A DNA stretch of 64,000 nt, taken from NCBI RefSeq assembly GCF_900187965.1, contig NZ_FZNL01000003.1, positions 124,001-188,000 of the forward strand, given 5' to 3'. Below the pieces are notes generated by a model that was not told the DNA's origin, did no database searches, and was given only the letters and a program-made list of their open reading frames with translations. Below are positions 8,596 through 18,263 of the stretch, piece after piece. The stretch comes from Flavobacterium sp. ov086. Its GTDB lineage: Bacteria; Bacteroidota; Bacteroidia; Flavobacteriales; Flavobacteriaceae. Each line of letters starts with the position of its first letter. The first letter of the stretch is position 1. The translations under genes and the position numbers were made by a program.

Positions 8596-11500
8596 ATGAA
8601 AGCCACAAACAAAGAGTATTATTTTTTGGCCGATGGTGGAAAGATGGGAGAATTACTGCGATCTAAAGATTGGAGTAAAACCCCTTTAGGAAATCCCGAC
8701 ACCTGGCCACAGAGTCTTTGTACTATGGTTGGCGTAATGCTCAATAATCCGTTTGGGATGTACATTGCGTGGGGAAATGATTATATACAACTTTATAATG
8801 ACGCCTTTCGCCCTATTCTGGGTGCATCAAAACATCCTGAAGCCTTAGGCATAAGTTCGCACAAAACCTTCTCTGAAATTTGGGATACCATAGGTCCAAT
8901 GTTTAGTGAAGTTATAAAAGGAAAAGCGGTGAGTTCTCCTGATTTTATGGTTGTCTTAAATCGAAACGGATTTGATGAAGAATGTTATTTTGATTTCTCT
9001 TACAGCCCAATCAAAATAGAAAATGGAGAAATTGGTGGTGTCTTAGTAACCGTAATTGAAACCACCGAAAAGAAAAAAGCAACCAAAGCATTACAAGAAA
9101 GTAACTCCCAATTTATAAATAATATCATGCAGGCCCCTGTTGCAATGTGTGTTTTTAGAGGTGAAAATCATATTGTAGAAATTGCCAATGCCCAGATGAT
9201 TCAGTTATGGGGTACTGAATATGAAAAGGCAATCAACAAACCCATTTTTGAAGCCTTGCCCGAAGCTCAAAATCAGGATCTCGAAATACTTCTTGACACA
9301 GTATATAAAACAGGTGAAAAATTTATTGCCAACGAACTCCCGATTCTTTTACCAAGAAATGGAAAGGTAGAAACTACTTATGTCAATTTTGTTTATGAGG
9401 CCCTAAAAGATACAAACGGAACCATATCTGGTGTTGTTGCAATAGCGATCGAAGTAACTCCGCAAATTTTAGCCCGCTCAAAAGTCGAAGAAAGTGAACA
9501 AAAAATAAGACAGCTTGTCGAGAATGCCCCCTTTCCTATTGCTGTATATGTGGGTAAAGAAATGATTGTAGAACTCGCCAACGATTCTATTATTAAAATA
9601 TGGGGGAAAGGCAATGATGTTATCGGAAAATCCTTTAAAGATATTCTTCCTGAATTGGATAATCAATTGGTATTTGAACAAATTAATACCGTTTTGGAAA
9701 CCGGAAAATCCTTCCACACAAGAAATACTCCGCTCGATCTAACGGTTGACGGAAAATTACACACCTATTATTTCAACTACAGCCTAACACCTCTATACGA
9801 CATAAATGGTACTGTTTATGGCGTAATGAACACCGGAGTAGACTTAACAGACCTCAACATAGCAAAGAAAGAAACCGAAGAAAGCGAGCAGAATTTACAC
9901 AGTATGGTATTGCAATCGCCTATTGGTATTTGTGTTTTGGATGCTAAAACTTTGGTTAGTGAAATTGTAAACGAAAGTTTTATTCAAGTTGCCGGAAAAC
10001 GATACGAAGAAATCGCAGGAAAATACTATTGGGATGCATTTGCCGAAGTAAAATCTTTTTATGAAGAAGCTTTGCAAAAAGTAGCAGACGAAGGTATTCC
10101 GTTTTATGTAAATGAGGTCGAAATGATGCTCATCAGACATGGAAAAGAAGAAAAAATTTATGTCACTTTTGTTTATGCACCACTTAAAAACATAGAAGGC
10201 GAAGTCAAAAAAATAGCCATTTGGGTACTCGATAATACGCCACAAGTTGTTGCGCGACAAAAAATTGAAGAAGCCGATAAACGTTTTAGGAATACCGTAA
10301 AACAAGCTCCTATAGGAATTACAATTTTACGTGGTTCAAATTTCATAGTAGAAACTGCCAACGAAGCTTATTTGAAATTAGTAGACAGAGAAGAGAATGA
10401 TCTTATAGGTAAACCTTTATTCGATTCTTTACCGGAAGTTGAAGAAAGTGTCAGTTCATTGCTAAATGAAGTTCTAACAACCGGAATTCCTTTTCATGGA
10501 AATGAAGTTCCAATTCCGTTAAAACGTTATGGAAAACTAGAAACTTCCTATTTTGATTTTTTATATCATCCGCTAAAAGAAGAAAACGGCAAAATTTCGG
10601 GTATTATAGTAACTGTTACCGAAGTAAGTGAAAAAGTCGAAGTCCGAAAAAAAATAGAGCAAAACGAAGAAAGGCTTAAAATTATAGTTGAAGCCAGCGA
10701 ATTAGGAACCTGGGAATTAAATGTAAAAACAAAGGAACCTAAATACTCTAAAAGATACCTCGAAATCATTGGCGGATATACCGATAATGTAGTATTAACG
10801 CACGACCAATTACTAAAACATCTGCATCCGGATGATATGAATATTCGGAATCAAGCTTTTAAAGATGCTATTATTTCCGGATATCTCCATTATGAAGCCC
10901 GAACGATCTGGAAAGATCAATCTGTTCACTGGATGGAAGGAAAAGGAAAAGTTTTCTATGATGATCACAATAACCCTGAGAAATTAATAGGTACGATACG
11001 AGATATAACCGATGAAAAAAATCATCAGCAAGAACTTGAAGAAAGCGAAAAAAGATTCCGTGATCTTATCATGCAATCTCCCGTACCAAAAGCTATTTTG
11101 AAAGGCAAGGATATGAAAATTGAAATTGCCAATGTTGCACTTCTTAAAAATATCTGGAAAAAAGAAGAAAGTGAGATACAGGACAAAAACTTGTTTGAAA
11201 TCTTTCCGGAGCTCGAACATCAAAAATATGGACAACTTTTAACCAAAGTTTACAATACAGGAGAAATTCATACTGAATCAGAATCGCTTTTGTACATTGA
11301 TGGAAAAGACGGAAAACACCAATTGTATATCGATTTTGAATACGCTCCTTTGCGGGAATCGAACAATAGTATTTCGGGAATAAAAATGACTTTAATTGAT
11401 GTTACCGAGAAAGTGGAAGCCCGCAAAAAAATCGAAGAAAGCGAAAAAAGATTCCGCTCGTTAACTGAAAGTATTCCGCAATTAATCTGGGAAACCGATG

Positions 11501-13008
11501 AAAAAGGAAATGCTTTATTTTCATCCGGAAAATGGTTTGAATATACCGGTATAAAACCTGCTGGAGAAGCCGAATGGAAAGCGATGATTCATCCGGATGA
11601 TTATGACGAAAATGTTAGAATATGGAGTCATAGTTTAGAAACAGGTGAAGTATACAGATGTGATGTTCGCTTAAGACGGAAAGACGGATATTACAGATGG
11701 CACGCCGTAATTGGTGAACCTATTTTTAATAAAGACAACAAAATAATAAAATGGGTTGGCGCTTTTACAGATATTCATACTGAAAAAGCTTTTACACATG
11801 AACTTGAACAACAAGTAACGGTACGAACCAAAGAGTTGAGTCAGATCAATGAATCACTTCGAAAAAGTGAAGAACGTTATCATTTAATGGTCGAAGAAGT
11901 ACAGGATTATGCCATTTTGTATTTAAATCATGAAGGTATAATTGAAAACTGGAATGTGGGTGCAGAGAAAATAAAAGGATACAAAGCCGAGGAAATTATC
12001 GGAAAGTATTTCTCTATTTTTTATACCGAAGAAGACCGGAAAAGTGGTCTTCCTGCAAAACTTTTAAACCTAGCAATCGAAACAGGAAAAGCAACACAAG
12101 AAGGATGGCGTGTTCGTAAAAACGGAACTTTTTTCTGGGCGAATGTTGTAATTACAGCAATTCATAACAAGAAAAATCAAGTCATTGGATTTTCAAAAGT
12201 AACACACGATCTTACAGAGAAAAAGAAAGCAAACGATACCTTAAAACAAAATGCATTAGAACTCGAACAAAAAAATGCAGAACTGGAACTAATGAACAAA
12301 GAGCTTGAGTCTTTTGCTTATATCTCAAGTCATGATTTGCAGGAGCCTTTAAGAAAAATACAAACTTTTGCCACCCAGATTCTGGAAAAAGAATATCAGA
12401 ATTTATCTGATATAGGTAAAGATAAATTCCAGCGAATGCAAAATGCAGCGCAAAGAATGCAAACTCTGATTAATGATTTACTTTCGTATTCAAGAACAAA
12501 TGTTCAGGAAAGAGTATTTGAAAAAACAGATCTTGCCAAAATTATCGATGAGGTAAAAGACGATTTAAAAGAAGAACTCGAACAAAAAAATGCCGTTATA
12601 GAAGTTCTTAAAACATGCAAAGCAGATATAATTCCGTTTCAGTTTAGGCAATTATTATATAATTTAGTAAGCAATTCGCTTAAGTTTTCTAAACCCGAAA
12701 CTCATACCATTATAAAAATAAACTGCGAAATCATCAAAGGATCAATTGTAGAAAATGCTAAACTAAGCGACGAAACCAATTATTGTCATATTAAAATCAC
12801 CGATAACGGAATTGGTTTTGAGCAACAATACAGTTCTAAGATATTTGAAGTATTTCAGCGTCTGCATGGCAAACTGGAATATACCGGAACAGGAATTGGT
12901 CTCGCAATCGTAAAAAAGATTGTCGATAATCATAACGGAATCATCACTGCAACGGGCGAACAAAATATTGGAGCCACTTTCGATATTTACCTTCCAACAT
13001 TATCATAA
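8596..13008 (+). CDS. Multi-PAS sensor histidine kinase, no membrane segment
   Basis: This 1470-residue kinase has no signal peptide or membrane segment. About nine PAS domains can be counted, starting near residues 10, 167, 300, 430, 562, 692, 815, 948 and 1098. Most are separated by EESEKRFR-type linkers. The sixth and eighth are PAS_3-like with PAC endings (WMEGKGKVFYDD, YRWHAVIGEP). The phosphoacceptor His lies in YISSHDLQEPLRK. The ATPase domain has LVSNSLKFSK, DNGIGFEQQY, FQRLH and GTGIGLAIVKKI. It lies 12 bases after a single-domain receiver. PAS repeats 2-5 and 7 are very alike, which points to internal duplication. Ligands are unknown. Confidence 0.93.
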   Translation: MKATNKEYYFLADGGKMGELLRSKDWSKTPLGNPDTWPQSLCTMVGVMLNNPFGMYIAWGNDYIQLYNDAFRPILGASKHPEALGISSHKTFSEIWDTIGPMFSEVIKGKAVSSPDFMVVLNRNGFDEECYFDFSYSPIKIENGEIGGVLVTVIETTEKKKATKALQESNSQFINNIMQAPVAMCVFRGENHIVEIANAQMIQLWGTEYEKAINKPIFEALPEAQNQDLEILLDTVYKTGEKFIANELPILLPRNGKVETTYVNFVYEALKDTNGTISGVVAIAIEVTPQILARSKVEESEQKIRQLVENAPFPIAVYVGKEMIVELANDSIIKIWGKGNDVIGKSFKDILPELDNQLVFEQINTVLETGKSFHTRNTPLDLTVDGKLHTYYFNYSLTPLYDINGTVYGVMNTGVDLTDLNIAKKETEESEQNLHSMVLQSPIGICVLDAKTLVSEIVNESFIQVAGKRYEEIAGKYYWDAFAEVKSFYEEALQKVADEGIPFYVNEVEMMLIRHGKEEKIYVTFVYAPLKNIEGEVKKIAIWVLDNTPQVVARQKIEEADKRFRNTVKQAPIGITILRGSNFIVETANEAYLKLVDREENDLIGKPLFDSLPEVEESVSSLLNEVLTTGIPFHGNEVPIPLKRYGKLETSYFDFLYHPLKEENGKISGIIVTVTEVSEKVEVRKKIEQNEERLKIIVEASELGTWELNVKTKEPKYSKRYLEIIGGYTDNVVLTHDQLLKHLHPDDMNIRNQAFKDAIISGYLHYEARTIWKDQSVHWMEGKGKVFYDDHNNPEKLIGTIRDITDEKNHQQELEESEKRFRDLIMQSPVPKAILKGKDMKIEIANVALLKNIWKKEESEIQDKNLFEIFPELEHQKYGQLLTKVYNTGEIHTESESLLYIDGKDGKHQLYIDFEYAPLRESNNSISGIKMTLIDVTEKVEARKKIEESEKRFRSLTESIPQLIWETDEKGNALFSSGKWFEYTGIKPAGEAEWKAMIHPDDYDENVRIWSHSLETGEVYRCDVRLRRKDGYYRWHAVIGEPIFNKDNKIIKWVGAFTDIHTEKAFTHELEQQVTVRTKELSQINESLRKSEERYHLMVEEVQDYAILYLNHEGIIENWNVGAEKIKGYKAEEIIGKYFSIFYTEEDRKSGLPAKLLNLAIETGKATQEGWRVRKNGTFFWANVVITAIHNKKNQVIGFSKVTHDLTEKKKANDTLKQNALELEQKNAELELMNKELESFAYISSHDLQEPLRKIQTFATQILEKEYQNLSDIGKDKFQRMQNAAQRMQTLINDLLSYSRTNVQERVFEKTDLAKIIDEVKDDLKEELEQKNAVIEVLKTCKADIIPFQFRQLLYNLVSNSLKFSKPETHTIIKINCEIIKGSIVENAKLSDETNYCHIKITDNGIGFEQQYSSKIFEVFQRLHGKLEYTGTGIGLAIVKKIVDNHNGIITATGEQNIGATFDIYLPTLS

Positions 13009-13010
13009 AC

Positions 13011-13052
13011 AAAAAATCGGAAGCACTTTTTAAAGTGCTTCCGATTTTTTTT
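13011..13052 (+). terminator. Bidirectional terminator between convergent genes
   Basis: AAAATCGGAAGCACTT, a short TTTA-type loop and the exact complement followed by T8. The A run on the left lets it also end the convergent lipoprotein gene. Confidence 0.9.
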
Positions 13053-13071
13053 AACTCCTAAAGAGAGAAAA

Positions 13072-13488
13072 TTATCTCGTGTAAACTGTTATTACACCAG
13101 TAGTTTTGTTTTTTATCTTCAACTCTTTATTGGTAAGATTCATGATATCGCTCGTAGTACTTAAATTTCCTATCGTAATAGTTAAATCATTATGAGATCT
13201 TACATAAGTTCCTGTAGTTTCTACCAAGGCACAGTTAGCACCATCGTAATCACCTATAACGGCAGCATTACTCAATCTCAAATCTAAATAATCTCTATTA
13301 CATCCAGCTGCATTTTCAGGAGCATCAACCAATACTTCTTTTCCGTCAACGATTGTTCCTGTCTTGCTTAGGTTGTATTTCCCTTGTATTGGCACGATTG
13401 TTTCTCCCTCATTATCATCGCTGCTGCACGATAAAGTAAATAATCCAATGCTCAATAATAGTCCGAATAATATACGTTTAGTTTTCAT
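13072..13488 (-). CDS. Lipocalin-like small lipoprotein
   Basis: This 138-residue protein has a lipoprotein signal with lipobox LFTLSC and a Ser/Asp-rich tether (SSDDNEGE). A short beta-rich domain follows, starting at GKYNLSKTG and containing two cysteines (AAGCNRD, GANCALVE) that could form a disulfide. Flavobacteria often carry such lipocalin-like lipoproteins of unknown ligand. It is monocistronic, convergent with the PAS kinase and sharing its terminator. Confidence 0.7.
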   Translation of the reverse strand: MKTKRILFGLLLSIGLFTLSCSSDDNEGETIVPIQGKYNLSKTGTIVDGKEVLVDAPENAAGCNRDYLDLRLSNAAVIGDYDGANCALVETTGTYVRSHNDLTITIGNLSTTSDIMNLTNKELKIKNKTTGVITVYTR

Positions 13489-13650
13489 GTTTGATTTCTT
13501 TTAAATTAATTATTAGTATATGGCTAAATTATACCCAACATCGCTGAATGATGTTATATAATATTCACTTTCATTTACATAATTATTTTAATTATCAATG
13601 TAATTTCTTACTTAAGAAATTACATCAAAATCAAATAGATACAAGAAATA

Positions 13651-14706
13651 CTACTTACACGGTTTTCCTTTCAAATATTTATTATATATATAATGTGAAA
13701 CTGGTCTTAGAGGTCTATTAAATTCAGGATGTCTTCCATGATCATTAAAAAAATCTATTCCTCCATCTGGTGTCTTGGTATACCAAATAAAAGCTTCGCC
13801 GTCTTTCTTAAAACAATTAGTAGTATCGCAAGCCGTTAATTTTCTAAAATCTAAAAGTTCCTCATTTAGTGGAATTATTTCGTTTAAATTTCCCTCATCT
13901 TTAGAGGAACAATCTACCACTTCATAATGATCTCCTGACCATTGCATACAATCATTCTTAAAAAAAGCGAAATAAATTACTGTACTAATTAAACCAAAGA
14001 TTAGTAACGTCGCAATTGCTGTATTCTTTAATTTATGCAACAAATAGGAGATCGTTTTCTCAATCCTTTCAGTTGATTTTATTGTTACAGGTTTCGAAAC
14101 TATAGTCAAAACCTCAACTTGTTCCACATCTTTACTTCCCTCCTCTTTATTCAAATCTGGCTTTATATCTGCAAAACCTTTTATATGGTTTTCTTCCTTT
14201 ATATTATCATTAGAAATTGTTTCATCAGAATTGATCGTTTCATTCTTATCATTTTCCTTCTCTATAACTATATCTTCTTCCTCTTCTTTCGCATTTGATG
14301 ATTCTGGAATTATAGAATCTTCAGGATGTTTTAAATAACTAATAATTCCTTTTTCCTGAAATTTTCTGAAAGGTCTATGCTGAAAATCAACCAAAATAGC
14401 AGTTAGATTAATTGCTTCCCTAGTTGTTAAATCTGTCTGTCCTTTTAAAAAAGTCCCTACAGGTCTAAACTTATCCGTATGATCTCTAAATAAAGTTCTT
14501 TTAAGTGGATTAAACTCAAATCCAAAAAAAGAAGCAAAAACCATCAAATCATCCTGACTCAAACCTCCTTCAAATTTTTGCCAACAAAAATCTCTTAGAT
14601 AAGCTTGACCGAGTGATGTTGGTGCACAAGAAAGTGGATTATTTATGTCCTTTTCATATTTAGCTCTGATGGCTTCTTTGTAATCTTCAATAGTAAAGTT
14701 AGGCAT
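13651..14706 (-). CDS. Cassette A divergent protein: conserved N-domain, membrane segment, periplasmic Cys-rich domain
   Basis: This 351-residue protein belongs to no family I recognise. Residues 1-120 align without gaps to the protein at 24322-24969, with about 50 identities by eye, including LRDFCW, QDDL, DKFRP and VDFQ-RPF-KF. A charged, low-complexity linker follows (about 125-200), then a single membrane segment near 229-248. The C-terminal domain of about 100 residues has six cysteines and would be periplasmic if the N-terminus is cytoplasmic. It is divergent from the lipoprotein-kinase-regulator genes, with the conserved leader between them. A signalling or regulatory role for that cassette is inference from its repeated association. 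Confidence 0.65.
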   Translation of the reverse strand: MPNFTIEDYKEAIRAKYEKDINNPLSCAPTSLGQAYLRDFCWQKFEGGLSQDDLMVFASFFGFEFNPLKRTLFRDHTDKFRPVGTFLKGQTDLTTREAINLTAILVDFQHRPFRKFQEKGIISYLKHPEDSIIPESSNAKEEEEDIVIEKENDKNETINSDETISNDNIKEENHIKGFADIKPDLNKEEGSKDVEQVEVLTIVSKPVTIKSTERIEKTISYLLHKLKNTAIATLLIFGLISTVIYFAFFKNDCMQWSGDHYEVVDCSSKDEGNLNEIIPLNEELLDFRKLTACDTTNCFKKDGEAFIWYTKTPDGGIDFFNDHGRHPEFNRPLRPVSHYIYNKYLKGKPCK

Positions 14707-15042
14707 AGGCTTTAGGAATTTTTAGGAATTTCTAAGAATCTTCAGGAAGGCTTCAACATTGCAGGAATTCCCAGAATTCCTTATCAATACGGCGGTATAA
14801 GCGTTGTTCCTTTGTCTCAGAAATTAGTTCATGTTTGATATCGCGATTCAAACAAAAATACAAAACTAGTTCAATTAAAAGTACGGAAATCCGTAAGACG
14901 AAATTTATCCGGGAAGTATAAATATTACTCTTACTGATCTACGTGCTCCACTTCCCAAAGCAATTTGGTATTGCCTTAACAAAGTTCAGAACCTTTTTGA
15001 ACGGCAATACCCTTTAGTAAAAATCATTAAAAACACAAAAAA
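14707..15042 (+). promoter_or_regulatory. Cassette leader element, copy A
   Basis: This is a conserved non-coding element, also found at 25010-25310 and 25640-25943. It holds TAGTTC at 14825-14830 and 14867-14872 (42 bases apart) with the dyad GTTTGA..TCAAAC between them (14833-14853). Next come GTAAGA (14893-14898), GGGAAGT (14911-14917), TCTTAC (14929-14934) and ACTTCCC (14950-14956). The pairs 1-3 and 2-4 cross, which is pseudoknot geometry. A hairpin with arms GGTATTGCC (14967-14975) and GGCAATACC (15003-15011) lies just before the lipoprotein start. The promoter was not located with confidence. Confidence 0.7.
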
Positions 15043-15234
15043 ATGAAAAATTTATTTACAATGGGAGCGTGCGCGCTATTGAGTCTTACAATATTTTCTT
15101 GTACAGCAGACGAATTTGAAACTGGAAACAAAGATAAAGCAGAGGTTAAAAAGGCATTCATGTCTGAGCCGATTACTCCTCCAGGACCTGGTGATGATCC
15201 AATCATTGTTCCGCCACCACCAAAAAAACCATAA
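15043..15234 (+). CDS. Cassette A small lipoprotein with Gly/Pro/Asp-rich tail
   Basis: This 63-residue protein has a signal peptide with lipobox TIFSC (Cys20). The mature part is only about 44 residues: acidic TADEFET, a Lys-rich middle, then PPGPGDDPIIVPPPPKKP. The paralogue at 25944 keeps the lipobox FTIFSC, an EEYET motif and a GPGDDG tail, so these features are under selection. It follows the conserved leader and precedes the kinase gene by 52 bases, separated by a terminator-like hairpin. It could be a surface or periplasmic signal, or the precursor of one, sensed by the kinase; that is inference. Confidence 0.75.
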   Translation: MKNLFTMGACALLSLTIFSCTADEFETGNKDKAEVKKAFMSEPITPPGPGDDPIIVPPPPKKP

Positions 15235-15269
15235 ATTAAAGAAGGTGGTTTATAATTAATTCATAAATT

Positions 15270-15308
15270 CGGGGAAAGTAACTTCTATGCTACGATCCCC
15301 GTTTTTTT
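15270..15308 (+). terminator. Terminator-like hairpin overlapping the kinase start codon (copy A)
   Basis: CGGGGA (15270-15275) pairs with TCCCCG (15296-15301), with an inner GTA/TAC pair, followed by T7. The kinase ATG (15287-15289) lies in the loop, and the 3' arm encodes the conserved residues RSPFF. The same structure is at 26180-26219. It would act as an attenuator between lipoprotein and kinase. Confidence 0.75.
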
Positions 15309-16996
15309 GTTTTATTATTTTTATAACTTTCCTTTCCTGTAAAGAAAAAACAATAGTAGTTGTTAATCTCGACGCTACAAGAGAAAAAGCTTTTATAATA
15401 AGAGAAAAAGGAATATTAAATTTTAAGGAGAAGAACTTTAATAGTGCTTTTTACAACTTCAATAAATCTAAAATAATATATGAGAATTTAAAAGACAGTG
15501 CCAATATTGTTTATAGTTTAATTCAAATGGCTTGGATACAGCAAATAAATGGTGATTATTATGGGAGTAAAGAAACATTAACAGAAGCGTTACCTTATAT
15601 CAAAAAGAAAGATCTTTCTAGTGCTTCTATTAATAATTTCTTCGGAATTGCTGACAAAGAACTCTCCTTATATAATGATGCTATTTTGTATTACAAGGAA
15701 TCTATAAAAGAACTGGACAATGAAGCTTCAAAACAATCTCCTTTAAACAACATTGCTGCTGTTTATATTGAGCAAAAAAAATACGATCCCGCAATTCAGA
15801 TATTAGAATCTTTACTTAGCCAAAATAATTTCCAAACAAAAGAAAAGCTTATAAAGAAATACAGAATACTGGATAATCTGGGTTATGCATACTTCAAAAA
15901 AGGCTTATTAGATAAAGGTCTTTCCCTTATGGAAGAAAGTCTTAAGATGAGAAGTCGAGACAATGATTCTTATGGTTCCATTCAAAGTAATCTTCATTTA
16001 GCTGAATATTATAGCAAAATCAATCCCCAAAAATCAAATCAATATGCCTTAAATGCGTATCAAACAGCAACTACATCTAATAGTATTGATGAAAGATTAA
16101 AGGCACTTTCTTTTATAATTTCAAATGATTCTGACATCGATGACACCAAATATGCTCAAAAGTTTGTTTTCTTAAATGATAGTATTATTAAAATCCGAAA
16201 CAACTTCAAAAACAAATTTGCGAAGATTAAATATGACTCCAAAAAAGAAAAAGACGAAAATCAGAAATTGCGTTTGGAGAAGGTCGAAAATGAATTGGCA
16301 CTTCAGGAAGCAAAATATCAGAGAACCTTTTCTATTCTTGGAGTTATCATACTTTTCACTGTATTAATTTATGGCAGAAAGTATTATCGAAATAAAAACA
16401 GAATCGGAAAAATAAAAGCTACTTATGAGACGGAAACCAGAATTGCCAAAGACATACATGATGAATTGGCCAATGATGTTTTTCATGTCATGACTTATAC
16501 ACAAACACAATCTTTAGCCGATATAACTATAAAAGAATCTCTAATTCACAAATTAGACAATATCTATTCCCGCGTCCGAAGAATTTCACAAGAAAATAGT
16601 ACAATTGATATTACATCAAATTATGCTGTTAACTTAAAAGAAATGCTTTCGACTTATAATAGTCCGGAAGCAAACGTAATCATCAATAATATTGAAAAAG
16701 TAAATTGGGAATTAGTAGATAATTTCAAAAAAGTTACAATTCATAGAATTCTAAAAGAATTAATGGTGAATATGAAAAAACATAGTAACGCATCATTAGT
16801 TGTTGTAAAATTTGAAAGCAACGGAAAAACGGTTTCAATTGATTATACAGATAACGGAAAAGGCTGCGAAAAAGATAAAATTATTAAAAATGGTCTGCAA
16901 AATATGGAAATCCGTATTCTGGCCATAAAAGGAACTATTACTTTTGATACAGAACCAGATAAAGGATTTAAAGTAAAAATAACTCTGCCTAAATAA
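15287..16996 (+). CDS. Cassette A sensor histidine kinase: lipobox, TPRs, membrane segment, HisKA_3-type core
   Basis: This 569-residue protein begins with a lipoprotein-like signal (TFLSC, Cys18). A TPR-like helical region (about 45-300) follows and would be extracytoplasmic, then a coiled coil and a membrane segment (about 346-364). The phosphoacceptor is His391 in DIHDELANDV, a NarL-type kinase motif. The ATPase domain has ELMVNMKKHS, DYTDNGKGCE and a terminal DTEPDKGFKV. It is exactly the same length as its paralogue at 26198-27907, and the N-terminal MLRSPFF is identical. The start is fixed by that conservation. The response regulator follows 7 bases later. The stimulus is unknown. Confidence 0.9.
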   Translation: MLRSPFFCFIIFITFLSCKEKTIVVVNLDATREKAFIIREKGILNFKEKNFNSAFYNFNKSKIIYENLKDSANIVYSLIQMAWIQQINGDYYGSKETLTEALPYIKKKDLSSASINNFFGIADKELSLYNDAILYYKESIKELDNEASKQSPLNNIAAVYIEQKKYDPAIQILESLLSQNNFQTKEKLIKKYRILDNLGYAYFKKGLLDKGLSLMEESLKMRSRDNDSYGSIQSNLHLAEYYSKINPQKSNQYALNAYQTATTSNSIDERLKALSFIISNDSDIDDTKYAQKFVFLNDSIIKIRNNFKNKFAKIKYDSKKEKDENQKLRLEKVENELALQEAKYQRTFSILGVIILFTVLIYGRKYYRNKNRIGKIKATYETETRIAKDIHDELANDVFHVMTYTQTQSLADITIKESLIHKLDNIYSRVRRISQENSTIDITSNYAVNLKEMLSTYNSPEANVIINNIEKVNWELVDNFKKVTIHRILKELMVNMKKHSNASLVVVKFESNGKTVSIDYTDNGKGCEKDKIIKNGLQNMEIRILAIKGTITFDTEPDKGFKVKITLPK

Positions 16997-17003
16997 GAGC
17001 CCT

Positions 17004-17672
17004 ATGTTTAAAAAAGTAATAATTGCCGAAGACCTGGAAGATATAAATTTAGGAATCGAGCAAACCTTAAAAGATTTAGATATTGTAAATTTTCAACATG
17101 CAAAATATTGTGATGATGCCTTTTTAAAAATCCGAAAAGCTATTCTGGATAATGAGCCGTATGATTTATTAATTAGTGATCTTTCGTTTAAAAAAGACCA
17201 TCGTGAAGTAAAAATTTCGTGTGGTGATGAACTTATCGAAAAAGTCCGTGAATTACAGCCTGATATTAAAATCATAGCTTATTCTGTCGAGGATAAAAGC
17301 TTTCGCATTAAATCTCTTTTTGATAATTCAGATGTGAACGGATTTGTATTAAAGGGGCGAAATAGTATCGAAGATTTAAAAAAAGCAATTCATATTATTT
17401 CTACTTCAGATCAAAGATTCATTTCGCATGAAGTTGCTTCTGCACTTCAGGAAAAAAACAATTTCGAGATAGACGATTTAGACATTGAAATTTTAAAATA
17501 TTTATCAGCAGGAACTCCACAAGATGATATCATAAAAATCTTTAAAGACTCCGGTAAAAAACCTAACAGTAAAAGTGCTATGGAAAAAAGACTTTCTAAA
17601 CTAAAAGATTTTTTCAAAGCAAACAATACCATTCATTTGGTTTCGATCACAAAAGATATGGGGATTATTTAA
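17004..17672 (+). CDS. Cassette A response regulator (REC + LuxR-like HTH)
   Basis: This 222-residue protein has a receiver domain (VIIAEDLEDINLG, phosphoacceptor Asp59 in LLISDLSF, Lys in FVLKGR). The C-terminal region (about 155-222) starts at DLDIEILKYLSAGTPQDDI, which fits a divergent LuxR/FixJ-type helix-turn-helix. It lies 7 bases after the kinase and is its obvious partner. The second cassette has no regulator next to its kinase, so this protein may serve both. The repeated TAGTTC boxes of the leader are the natural candidate target; that is inference. Confidence 0.88.
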   Translation: MFKKVIIAEDLEDINLGIEQTLKDLDIVNFQHAKYCDDAFLKIRKAILDNEPYDLLISDLSFKKDHREVKISCGDELIEKVRELQPDIKIIAYSVEDKSFRIKSLFDNSDVNGFVLKGRNSIEDLKKAIHIISTSDQRFISHEVASALQEKNNFEIDDLDIEILKYLSAGTPQDDIIKIFKDSGKKPNSKSAMEKRLSKLKDFFKANNTIHLVSITKDMGII

Positions 17673-17701
17673 TCTTATTATATTCTTGTTTTTTAAATTA
17701 T

Positions 17702-17727
17702 AAAGCTCCTTCGGGAGCTTTTTTTAT
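17702..17727 (+). terminator. Rho-independent terminator after the response regulator
   Basis: AAAGCTCC, loop TTC, GGGAGCTTT and a T run, 30 bases after the stop. It ends the cassette A transcript. Confidence 0.9.
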
Positions 17728-17816
17728 TGCCGAAATTTAAATATTTATTGGATTATGGATTTCCGTAAAATACTGGTTATGATTGGTTTTACTTTTGAAA
17801 TATCAAAAACTAAAAC

Positions 17817-18263
17817 ATGAAAGTCAAACAATTATATATAGGTCATTTTATTACACTTTTATGTGGCAGTATTATATATGTGCTATTCAGATCTTCAAGC
17901 TTAAGAATGTTTGGTTGGTTCGAAAAACTAGGTGTTTTAAATTTTATAAAGACTATCAGAAGCTTTACAATTGATTACGCAAGTAATTTATCCAGCCTTA
18001 TATTATTCTCATTTCCAGATGGACTATGGTTATTTTCATACGTAAGCCTGATTTTATATCTGTGGAAAAATGAAATAAGATATGAGAATGTTTTCTGGAT
18101 TTTAATTGTACCAATAATTGCAATTATATCGGAATTAGGACAAATACTAAAAATAGTACCTGGCACATTTGATATAATAGATTTACTCATGTACCTATTA
18201 GGAACTACTCTACCTTTTTTAATTTACAAAAAATCAATAACCATTAATTTATTAAACCAATGA
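17817..18263 (+). CDS. VanZ-like small membrane protein
   Basis: This 148-residue protein has about four membrane segments. The motif PGTFDIIDLLMYLLGT near the C-terminus resembles the conserved G-x-D-x-x-D-x-x-x-N/Y-x-x-G of the VanZ family, whose biochemical role is not settled. Its stop overlaps the start of the next gene (ATGA), so the two are translationally coupled. It is the first gene of a five-gene group of small envelope proteins. Confidence 0.7.
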   Translation: MKVKQLYIGHFITLLCGSIIYVLFRSSSLRMFGWFEKLGVLNFIKTIRSFTIDYASNLSSLILFSFPDGLWLFSYVSLILYLWKNEIRYENVFWILIVPIIAIISELGQILKIVPGTFDIIDLLMYLLGTTLPFLIYKKSITINLLNQ

